From the NCBI GenBank assembly GCA_032718475.1, contig JAUCBJ010007824.1, forward strand, positions 49,316-113,315: 64,000 nt of DNA. The letters run 5' to 3'. How positions within the stretch are numbered: position 1 is the first letter of the stretch; each line of letters opens with the position of its first letter. Position numbers and translations under genes: made by a program. Origin of the DNA: Nemertoderma westbladi. Taxonomy: Eukaryota; Xenacoelomorpha; Nemertodermatida; Nemertodermatidae. Positions 54,775 to 64,000 of this stretch are shown piece by piece. The notes under the pieces are model-generated. The model had not been told where the DNA came from. It did no database searches and saw nothing but the letters and a program-made list of their open reading frames with translations.

Positions 54775-57700
54775 GATTTATATCATCGCTAGTATAGGCC
54801 TAGTTACAGGGTTAGTAGGCCTACATCAGTGACAGTGAGCAACAGTCAGACAGTTAGTCTGTCAGACTCAGTACAGCAGTTGTATGTAATCCAAGTCTAT
54901 AGCTGTATAGTAGGCCTACTGTAAAAGGCCTACTAGAAGAAACTGCTACCCGGTAGGCACTAAAACGTTTGGGCCGACTTTGTTAAACAGTGACAACAAG
55001 ACAAAAGGAGTGATAAAAAATGACAAAGTACTTACTTCATGGTGGGGGCATTGCTGCATTGATTGAGGAATATGCAGTTTTGGGGTACCTACAGTACACG
55101 GCCATTTTTTTACCCATCATTTTTTGCGTTTTTTTTGGGTTTTTAAATTACCAGAATATGGTCAAAAACACCCTCTGATTCGGGAACACTTAGAAATTTT
55201 TTTGAGAATTGTCAAAAAGCGTGTTGAATTTCGATACCAATTGGAAAAGTTTTTCAAAAATGTCCAAAAATCAACTGATTAACACAACAAGTATAATTTC
55301 AATTACAATTCAGCAATTAACAGATTAACATTTTGGAATCAAATACATGAAATAGAATGCATGCAATACCAGTAGGCCTACTCCAAATACAATATAACTA
55401 CAAAATTCTATAGATTATTAAATTAGTTAGACAATAGATTAGTAAATACGTGCATTGACATCCTTTAATGTAGCAACAAGTTCATCATGACTGTGGTTGA
55501 CTGCGAGTAACTTAGCGACCTGGAGCCAAGCTACAAGCGGTGGAATCGGTTACTTTCGGTGGTTACAGTTAGTTAAGAACGTGCAGAACTGAATTTTGTT
55601 TCCGCTGGTGTTTCCTTTCGACGATAATGGATGGAAATGTTGACGAAGTGAACGTTTAATTACGGAATGCATACATTCGACGGTTCGTGTGTGTTCCATC
55701 AGCGGTTATAAATTTGGATCCAGCACACTCTGCCACTATGACTGTATGATTTACTACTTTAATTATGAGTCAGATTTTGCTGCCAGAGCTAACTGCATAC
55801 ATTTACCTTGCCGTGTGCATAGTAACTTATTGTATGCATTTTAACATCTTGTTGTTTCACACTATTATTGCATTGCTTTGTTGATGAATATACAGGACCA
55901 GAGATCAAACCAACTCGATTTCCACGCGGTTAGTGCATATTGTGCCCTGTCTGTAATAGATTCGGTTCATTTAGTGCGAGTGTGTGTGTCCATAGTACTG
56001 CAATATTATTCCCCAACTAGTAAATATCATCTACTAACACTATGCATGCAGCACGAGTAAACTGTGCGCTTATCACTCACTGAGTCAACATAGTGTCCTA
56101 CCTGTGATATATATAAGCCATACGTACATCTACTAGCCAACAACACAACATATCGGAACAGTTTACACGTAACTATCGTCCCCCTTTGAAGCAGTTTGTA
56201 AGTGCAGAGGCCTTATACTTACAGTAATTAATTCTACATCTAGAGATAATAATATATATATACCCCCACACTTTCGTGAGTGTTCCTGCTGTGTGGCAGG
56301 TATCCCAAGGCACTTGATAACACTCATAAGAATTACACAAAGACTCGTACGGCGTCTGTAGGTTACCCTCCCGTAAATGCCTTGACAGTAAAATACTATT
56401 TTCAAACACTGCCCCTAAGACAGTGTTCCCCCGTACAATTAATTACATTAACATCTCGAACATCAAGTGTGCTGTGGTAGTGGACTATAATAAAACTGCG
56501 CAGTTTATTATACCCACTTCGCACAGCGGTTTCCGTGTAAGTAAACTACTTCAATTACGTGTCGAACTGGTGTTGTGTTATTTACATATGTTTTTATTTT
56601 ATTTGATGTTGAGAACTGAATGCTTTGTCGACGAATTGTTAAAGGATTTGAAACATTACATTGTCCATGATGTGTAAATTCTCCAAACGTGTTGAGTTGT
56701 TAGACCTACGTTCCCCGCGGGAGGCGTAAATCGTGGGCTGGCGGCACGTGAAGCGTAAAGTTGCAAAACAGGGAGAGCGTTATTGACAAAAGATAATATT
56801 GACAATCCCGCAATTATTTGGTGTGATACTGTAGTTTGGTTTGATGTGTTACAATATTATACTAGCATTTGTGAATTCTGTTGTGCAGTATTGTGTGAAT
56901 GCAATTATTGCAGGTGCATATCCATGCGAATTACTGATTGAGTTGGAGAGTTTACTTGTGTGACTGTGGTTTAATTTATCATTATTAGTTGTACGTTTGC
57001 GAAGTCAGTGGAAGACCAAACCACCCGAGGGAGTGTAAACGGCACACTGCGTGTGAAACGGTTAATTACAAATAAATTACTATATTCATTACCGTATCTT
57101 AATAATTTAGTTAGTATTTGAAAGGTGTGTAACGGACACTATTATCAAAATTTGTTTTACTCTTTCGGTTTTATTTTAAGTAACTAAGTAACCTGGTATT
57201 TTTATTGTTTTACTGTACTTACGCCCTACCTTTGTATTAACTGTTTATCATTATAAACTTGTAACATAGCGTTACAACCCCCAAATATCGTAAGTACGTT
57301 TTATTACCAGAGGCGGAAATCCTGGGGGGGAAAGGGGGACATTGTCCCCCCCACTTTTTAGAATCCATGATAATGTCCCCTCCACATTTAGGTAGCACAT
57401 GTTTTTTCATTCAGTCCAGATTCCACCGGCGGTTGAATTGATCCAATTATCGGTTAAATATCATTATAGCGGTAATTACATGAAACACAGCAAGGTTGGT
57501 TTATTGCCTCTATGTATACTAGCCTCAATGTGAGCAGGGCCTCATTACCGCCTGACTCGGATTGCTATCAGCTGAGATTAACAGGTTGCCAGGCAACGTG
57601 CCAAAACAATACTGTTTAAAGTGGGTATAGCTGCTTTTTTATGTTTACGTTACCGGTACCGTATGGACACACAATTCTGCATACAGCTATATATAAAATA

Positions 57701-58930
57701 ATATTTATAAAATATTTTTTATTAATAATTTATTAATTTCAATTAAAGCAAATAATATAATAATTATTCTAGTAAAAAGTCTTGTTCAGCTCAATTAGCT
57801 GAGGCTTCATTCAAGCCCTGTATTATTTAGTTATATTCTGTGATTGGTTTCAGTTTCAGTATTGTACTGTATTTAACTTGGACATAGTTATATTTGATAC
57901 TTATCAAATTAATTTTTATCACATGGATATCAGAAACTTCTTTACAAAGCATTACTACCTACATTATTACCTACGTACAGCAATACTTAATTATTACATC
58001 CTTCTTTAGGCTATTAAACTGTTTATTTAACAGGTAAAAACCGGCCAGATTAACACATATCAATCCTTGTATTTAGTTCAAGGGAATGGACACCCCACGC
58101 CAATTTCATTCTGAACATAACCATTTATTTGGATTACAGGCGACTTCAGACATATATATTTATTTATAACAACATTGTTTGCAGGAATAATCTCAGTAGC
58201 ACTTGTGCTTGGGATTAATAAACACATCTTGCACATTAATCAGGTACCAGTGATTTATTGCGATTCGCAAATTAATCCAACCCCAAGGCGATTCATATCT
58301 CGCCCCACAGCGGCGCACAGTTCTAGACAGCTTGTCGCCAAACGGCTTCGACTCAGACTAAAACTCCTTTGTTTGACCCACCTAGTCGCGACATATAACA
58401 TTCCATTCCCATTATTAGTGCTGCTTACTCCTTCGAGTGTTGAGACCTAATACACCCCCACCACCAATAGTATACAGCAGTGGTTAGACATTCCTTACAC
58501 CCATTGGCTTGTGTAACCTAATTACTTGCCCAGTTTGTGGAATTTAGATCTCACCACTTCCTATTGAACAGTAGCCCATACCGACGTTCTTGAATACCAT
58601 CACTGATTAGACAGTAACGGACGGCATTCACTGGGATCACTGTAGACAGCGACTACTAGCAGAGAAACGAGAATTGCATAAACACTTTTACGATACTTGT
58701 TATTCCCCTTTTATTTAAAGGGTGCTTTTAATTTGTTAGAAATAAAGCCACTAAGCGGGAGCAGAGAACATTGTATCCTTAATAGTAGTCAACTTACCTA
58801 TTCTCTAGGTGGCGCAAATAGAAAACCTTGCTAATGATTAATTATTTACTTTATAGAATAAATACTTAGTTGAAAACCTATTTGTAGCTACCGTACACTA
58901 TTTGTGCAGAGATTACATTGACCTAACATC
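54775..58930. other. Upstream region of the WSB gene and left part of element D, unassigned
   Basis: No supported coding region. 54775-54960 holds several TAGGCCTA palindromes and probably includes the WSB promoter and 5' UTR. The right part must include the LTR and leader of element D, but without its 3' LTR in the window I cannot draw their limits. A hAT-like end (CAGAGGCGGA, 57308) with a G/C-run hairpin (57324-57352) is present without a visible partner. Confidence 0.45.
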
Positions 58931-60259
58931 ATGTCAAAATCCGATACTGAGACCGAGCCATTTGTCCAACGTCCACCACCCATAGCTGCCCCTATTACTA
59001 GCATTCCCCCTTTGATTAACCAAGTTGCGCCACCCGTCCCTAGCAAGAAATCTTGGGACAGGTCCCGTATTAGAACTAGACAGTCTACCGGAGGGATTGT
59101 GAATAACACGAACATAGAACCACTTACAACTAGTGTTGTACAAGCTGGGGTAAGTTCACCATCACTATTAGTAATGAATACATCCCCCATTATGTTCGCC
59201 CCCTCACCCAACAGTAATGAGGAATTACATCGCCTGAGCGATAACACCCTTTCTCAGAACATCGCGAATGAAACGATTCCCGTTCACCCGCAAGCCAGAC
59301 TAGCTCACTTGCTGGAGGAAATCGACAGTTACCAGGAAAGAGTAGCAACTGGAACTGTAGCTATTGAACAAGAGGTTTATGGGGAGGAATTGCACTACTT
59401 AATATACTTACATTATGCCCACCCGGAACTCCATAGGTTTTTCCGGTTTAATGACATGACATGGGCAGACCTATATAAGCTAAAGGTTCCTCATGTTCCA
59501 TGCAGCAATGAAGAACTATCCGCTTTGGTTTATGATCACGTAGCCGATTTTAATCAGCGTATAGGAACCCTCACACATGAGCTACAGACTGTACAGTGTA
59601 CAGGGACGAACCAAGCTGCATACTTTAAAGTTAAAGAACTAGTCTGCAGAATCCAGCTAGTTTTATCCACCTTCTGGGAAGTGTCTAGTAGACACCACAA
59701 CGCCGAATTAGCTGCCATAGTTGGCAGGCAGTTAGCAGAAGTAGCTGTGATAGCCGGGAAGGCACTCGCCCTTGAAAGGCTAAATGGGCCGACCATTCCT
59801 CCGGGTGTGGATATAGCCTGTTCCGGTACCGTAGCCCCGCAAGATCTGCGCACAGTCTCGGAAGATTCCGGAGAAGATGAGGGTATGGATGCCATATCAC
59901 GGCACCTATAGCATTACATAGCTATAGTAGGAGAGACTGAACTACGTAGGAGGTTAAAGGGTTTAGCCCCCTCTAGCCCTGAATCAATGGCAGTTCTAGA
60001 AGGAATAGAAACCGAGCGTGACATGCAAGCACAGGCAGAAGGGCATGCAGCTGATAAGGAAATATTAGAAATGGAGTTGCAGTTAAACGCAAACCAGCGG
60101 CATAATGAAATCAGTGAATGCGCCGATGAAATGCAGTTAGAAGCCGAACAGCGGAAGAATGAGCGCTTGGAAGCTGATATAGCTCTACAAAATAAAATAG
60201 CACTAAAAAGATTAAGTGAAAATCAGCTCAAGGAAAAGTTAGGTTCAAACCGAGGATGA
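58931..60259 (+). pseudogene. gag N-terminal part of element D
   Basis: The same frame is open from ATG 58931 to 60259 with one TAG at 59909-59911. It has a proline-rich start (PPPIAAPITSIPPLINQVAP), a helical middle (AYFKVKELVCRIQLVLSTFW) that corresponds to the same region of B, and after the TAG a block (ETELRRRLKGLAPSS) equivalent to B's DEGLRKRLDGLRPNS. A Glu/Gln-rich coiled coil follows (60040-60250). The Ala-rich tandem units of A and B are absent, so those are a later expansion. It ends at TGA 60257-60259. Confidence 0.82.
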
Positions 60260-61176
60260 GATAGGCCGAATAAAGGGACTTATGCTTTGTCGGATGAAGG
60301 AAACTCCACCAACGCTAGTGAAGGTGGTAGCTACTCTCGGGGCAGACGAAAGAGAGCTGTTAGAGTGGCATTGCCGGACCTGCCTCCATATAATAGAGAC
60401 AGGATGCCCACACAGCAGACGGATTTAGATTATCCGAGACTGCTGGATTCGCGGCCCCCCTGGGTAGGTTACAGGAGGAAGATGTGCCAAACGATCCCGG
60501 GTTCAAGATCTATATAGATCCACAGGAATGGAAGCCACATCAGATGGTTGCGCCCCCATCGTGTGATGTATCAGCCGAGCCAATCGACCCAGTAGTAGTT
60601 CTCCACTCGACCATAGTAACAACCCCTTACCGCGATAGAGATTTTATACCACCAATAGGGGCCCCACCTATAAATAAACAGATACTCAGGGAAGCCCCCC
60701 TCTAAAACCCTATATCTCGTACGGATTGCCTAGAATGCCCCAAGCCTAACTACTTGTCTAGCACCTTAGCCAGGATGAAAGAGTGTCGTTTGGCGCCGAA
60801 ATATCCCCAATCACGAAAGTGGAATATATTATAGCCAACAGGACAGGCAGGATGGCAGGCACCTGGCTCCCGGATCGACCCCCTTGGCCGCGACGACGCC
60901 GGTGGTAGTGGGGACCTGGCATCCGGGGCCAGGAACACCGTTGTCATCCGGCGGGCAGGCATCAGTCCCCAATAACGGGCAGGGGAAGACCTACCCCCAA
61001 GGTGGTGTCAGGTTTGCGCCAGACACCCCCAATTGAGGTGTTTCCCCGAGGTGATCCCATTACACCTTTAGAGGCCTATGCACCCCCGTTAAACCCCAAC
61101 CTACATAACACCCACCATCATGTGCCAGAAATCAGACAACCCAGACAACGACGATTAACGGGAAATCATTGATTCT
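60260..61176 (+). pseudogene. gag linker region of element D, degraded
   Basis: After the TGA the same frame continues through SDEGNSTNASEGGSYSRGRR and VALPDLPPYN, which match the SDEG...LPDLPP linker of B. At about 60480 the frame changes, and 60484-60705 encodes a proline-rich piece. 60706-61176 has only fragments with stops. No domain. Confidence 0.65.
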
Positions 61177-62631
61177 TTGTTACAAAGAAATGATGACATA
61201 GAGCAACAAATAGCCTTAATGCAAGACCATATCACTCTAACAAATAGGAAAACAGACTCGCAAGCAGCATCACAGGGTGTAAAAATCATAAAACGTGCCT
61301 CAGATGTGAGTGGCATTCATGCCGAAAATACGGCACATCAGAACAACCAAAGCTCACATCTAACCGAAATTCTGTTAAATTCTTCGGCAGTCCAAGCCGA
61401 CCTAACCAGACAAATGGCTAGGAATGAAGCCAGACAGTGCGTCTCCTCAGGTCAAATCTTAAAGTTTGATGGCGACGAACTGAAGTGGCTACCTTTTGCA
61501 GAATTCTGTAAGGATAGCATTCTAGAGTCTCCATTAAGTGAACGTGAGAAGCTTAGGTATTTAATCAGCTGTCTGGAGGGACCTCCAAAACCGATGGCCG
61601 CAAAATATGTGGGCCATGTAGACGGTATTAATACCGTTTGGGATACTCTAAAAAAGCGATATGGCAACGAAGAAAGTTTGGCACGTAATATGTATGACAG
61701 ATTGATCTCCAAGAACAGATCCACTCAAAACGGGATCATAGAGTTTAGAGATGAGGTGGGGGAAATTTGTCGCCAACTTGATTGGCTTGGACAGAAACAG
61801 GTCTATGATACTATTATGACGATCCAGTTTGTTTCCAGTGCGTTGCCAAAGGGCTCCACGGGAACTAGATGGGATAGATATACTTATAATTATAAGCTTA
61901 AGCATGGATGCTTCCCCGACATGGACTCGTTCAGGAGTTTCTTGGAGGCCGAAACCTCTACTTATCTTATCACCATGAACCGGGAAAAGAGCACCCGTTC
62001 CGACGCAAAGAGCACCGATAAGGTGGCAATCAAAAAGCGATATGCCTACGTCACTAACTATGAGGAGTGTCCCTCTGACCGCTCTGGTTCAGATACAGAG
62101 GGGTGTGAGAGTGTATACTATAATGACGCAAACTCTCAAAGTGAAAACAAACGCAGTGGTCAAGGTAAATTTAACAGGAGGACCCCTCCCCCTAAGGCCG
62201 TTAGCGCCCCAAAGAAAGATAATCGTAAATCAGTCACGAAAACTTATAATACAATCACGGCCGGCAATACCGAACCTAAGTGCCCTCTTTGCAAAACAGA
62301 CTCACATCCGCTTGCGAAATGCAATGCCTTCTTAAAGAAGACACTAAAGGAGAGACGACAGATGGTTTTAGACTTGTCGACATGCTTTTTGTGTCTTAGA
62401 CCAGAACATTTGCGACGTAAGTGTAGATTAGTAAACGTAAAAACATGTCCAGAATGTCAAGGCTCCCATCACCCTTTACTGCAACTAGACTGGAACCCAA
62501 AGGAAGAACCAGACCAACGTGTACATTTCACCGACTACAAGACAGACTTATCTGATGAGGGACCAGATGCATTCCTCCCTGGTGAGTTTTCTGACGACGA
62601 TGAGTGTTGCAACCATGTCATTTACCTATGA
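61177..62631 (+). pseudogene. gag C-terminal part of element D: DUF1759 and zinc knuckles
   Basis: DUF1759 at residues about 75-275 (LKFDGDELKWLPFAEF, RYLISCLEGPPKPMAAKY, WDTLKKRYGNEES, EICRQLDWLG). Zinc knuckles at about 368-440: CPLCKTDSHPLAKC, CFLCLRPEHLRRKC and CPECQGSHHPLL, the first two exact C-x2-C-x4-H-x4-C. An acidic segment, DLSDEGPDAFLPGEFSDDDE, leads toward the protease, where a frameshift at about 62620 ends the frame. This is the region lost from element A. Confidence 0.9.
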
Positions 62632-63259
62632 GGAAGCTGCGTCGGATGATTGTTTTAAAACAGAAAGTAATCCCAACACCCGGCTATTTCAAGATATCGG
62701 AGTCCGAGAGTTTCCAGTACTCCAAGTCCGGCTCCACACGGGAGACAACAGCATCATAGTCAATGCTCTAATGGACACCGGAAGTATGGGCACCTTCATA
62801 GACGCAAAGTTAGCAGAATCCTTGTTCGTCAGGGAACAGGGATACGACATGAAACTAACGCTGTCTGGGATAATGAAACGCTGGCAACCCACAATTGAGA
62901 CAAAGTACTATAAGGCATCCCTATCTACCCCACAGGACACCAGTGGCCGAGACAGGGTCTCCAACATTAAGATGGTTGTCATCCGGAACTTTGCAAAACG
63001 TCAGGCCAAGGCCTACGACTGGGATGACGACGCCCTTGTACACAGCCATAACATTCCCCGTTTCAACCCAGACTATCCAGGCGTACAAATGCTGATAGGT
63101 CAAAATGTTCCCGAGGCTTTAGAAATTCTGGAAAAACGACCCAGATGCGATCCAGATCGTCCAGATCCGATGGAACCAATGCCAGCCTACACCTGTCGAA
63201 CGAGAGTGGGATGGTTCTGTACCGACCCTTCACAAAAAACCCTGTTAGAATGGAAATGA
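62519..63259 (+). pseudogene. Aspartic protease of element D
   Basis: From about residue 60: GVREFPVLQVRLH, then the catalytic motif ALMDTGSMGTFID (D-T-G form, against D-S-G in A). Later, IKMVVIRNFAKRQAKAYDWD, GVQMLIGQNVPEALEILEKR and CRTRVGWFCTDPS. The active-site triad is intact. It ends at TGA 63257-63259; the same frame then stays open to 63943. The first about 40 residues are in the alternate frame of gag and probably not native. Confidence 0.88.
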
Positions 63260-63292
63260 CCGACGAAAGCAGACACCGACACTTGTAATCTA

Positions 63293-63943
63293 GTGACCCA
63301 CCTTTGTAACGAAACTATGGAGACTGAAGAGGACACACTGACTACCCCCGACCAAACGGACAGTGACAGTGATGCACCCCTGTCCTCAGACCAAGACTGT
63401 TTTCTTACACGATACAGTGAACCCGACATAATGTCCCCAATGACTGACCAAGAATCACTCGACTCCCAATTAGAATTGTGTAACTTACTACACACACCCC
63501 CTGACCTGCAACAAGAACTAAATGAGCTTGAGGAAGCTAGACATATCTTAAAGCTCAAAGAGCACACCATCGTGTGGATGCAGCAGGAAGCTTTCGAACC
63601 AAATTCCAACAAAAAAGCATTGTCAGTGGAAGAGGAGCGAGCGAAACAGATTCAGAGAACCACCACTAGGTTTCTGCCGGAACAAGGCAAATACGAAGTT
63701 GGGCTTCTCTGGAGGTCCCCTCAACCTAAACTATTTAATAACGAGACACTCGAGTATAAACACATTTTACAACTGGAAAGGTGTCTCACCGCCAACCCCA
63801 CAGCTCTTGAGTTATACAAGGAGCAAATGATTAAGTTCATAACTAAGGGATACGCAGAACTAGTCCCGCTAGACGCCCCCCAGACTGACTGCACATACTA
63901 CCTTATTCATCATTACATTGAATGGGAAGACAAACCAGTATGA
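63293..63943 (+). pseudogene. RT N-terminal part of element D
   Basis: An acidic Thr/Asp/Ser-rich linker, then KALSVEEERAKQIQRTTTRF and GKYEVGLLWRSPQPKLFN (the block before the RT palm, as in B), then KFITKGYAELVPLD and CTYYLIHHYIEW. At that point about 240 bp that encode the first RT palm motifs in B are missing. The sequence resumes with TIQALGIISSPSNSCSV to the window edge. The catalytic YMDD region lies outside. Confidence 0.85.
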
Positions 63944-64000
63944 CCATTCAAGCGTTAGGTATCATTTCCAGTCCGTCCAACTCATGTTCAGTGTTACACC

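Larger units (their letters stand above)
58931..64000 (+). mobile_element. BEL/Pao element D, partial (runs off the window)
   Basis: Gag with coiled coil, DUF1759, zinc knuckles, protease and start of RT lie in the same order as in element B and share many blocks (TRQMAR.EARQ, EICRQLDWLG, GVQMLIGQN.PEALE). They differ enough to be a separate family of the same lineage. Four or more stops or frame changes. The RT part skips from the first palm block to TIQALGIISSPSNSCSV at the window end, so it is internally deleted. Confidence 0.88.

Overview
The window looks like repeat-rich genomic DNA of a metazoan, most likely an aquatic invertebrate. This is inferred from several BEL/Pao-type LTR retrotransposons, fragments of at least four non-LTR retrotransposons (LINEs), foldback/MITE-like elements, many mono-G/C runs, and one host gene with a spliceosomal intron. 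The species cannot be fixed from sequence alone. No bacterial operons, rRNA, tRNA genes or CRISPR arrays were seen.

Layout. 1-3616: intergenic DNA with small repeats. 3617-15803: BEL/Pao element A, an internally deleted relative of B that has lost most of RT, RNase H and integrase and whose 3' LTR is truncated. 15995-17626: 5'-truncated LINE on the minus strand. 17640-18060: tandem array with six TTCTAGAA palindromes. 18444-34071: BEL/Pao element B, complete from LTR to LTR (15,628 bp; LTRs of 1,175 bp; 5-bp target duplication TGCAC), inserted in the 5' part of another LINE (18061-18443 plus 34077-34800). 36233-37218: foldback element carrying a nested LINE tail. 38590-40130: LINE fragment, minus strand. 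About 40490-50700: degenerate BEL/Pao element C. 50903-51420: palindromic MITE-like element. 52108-54774: the only clear host gene, a WSB-type WD40/SOCS-box gene on the minus strand with two coding exons. 58931-64000: BEL/Pao element D, cut by the window end.

How the parts work together. In a BEL/Pao element, gag (coiled coil, DUF1759, CCHC knuckles) builds the particle, the aspartic protease cuts the polyprotein, RT/RNase H copies the RNA, and integrase inserts the DNA. All four elements here carry frameshifts or stops, so none looks autonomous as sequenced. B's nearly identical LTRs suggest it is the youngest.

The most unusual content lies between pol and the 3' LTR, where most BEL/Pao elements have little or an env. 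A and B share an unrecognised accessory reading-frame module there (13964-15321 and 31465-32818). C instead carries a decayed gene that combines a DEDD-type 3'-5' exonuclease-like domain with two CCHC zinc knuckles (46907-49456). This gene is interrupted by a nearly perfect 112-bp inverted duplication.
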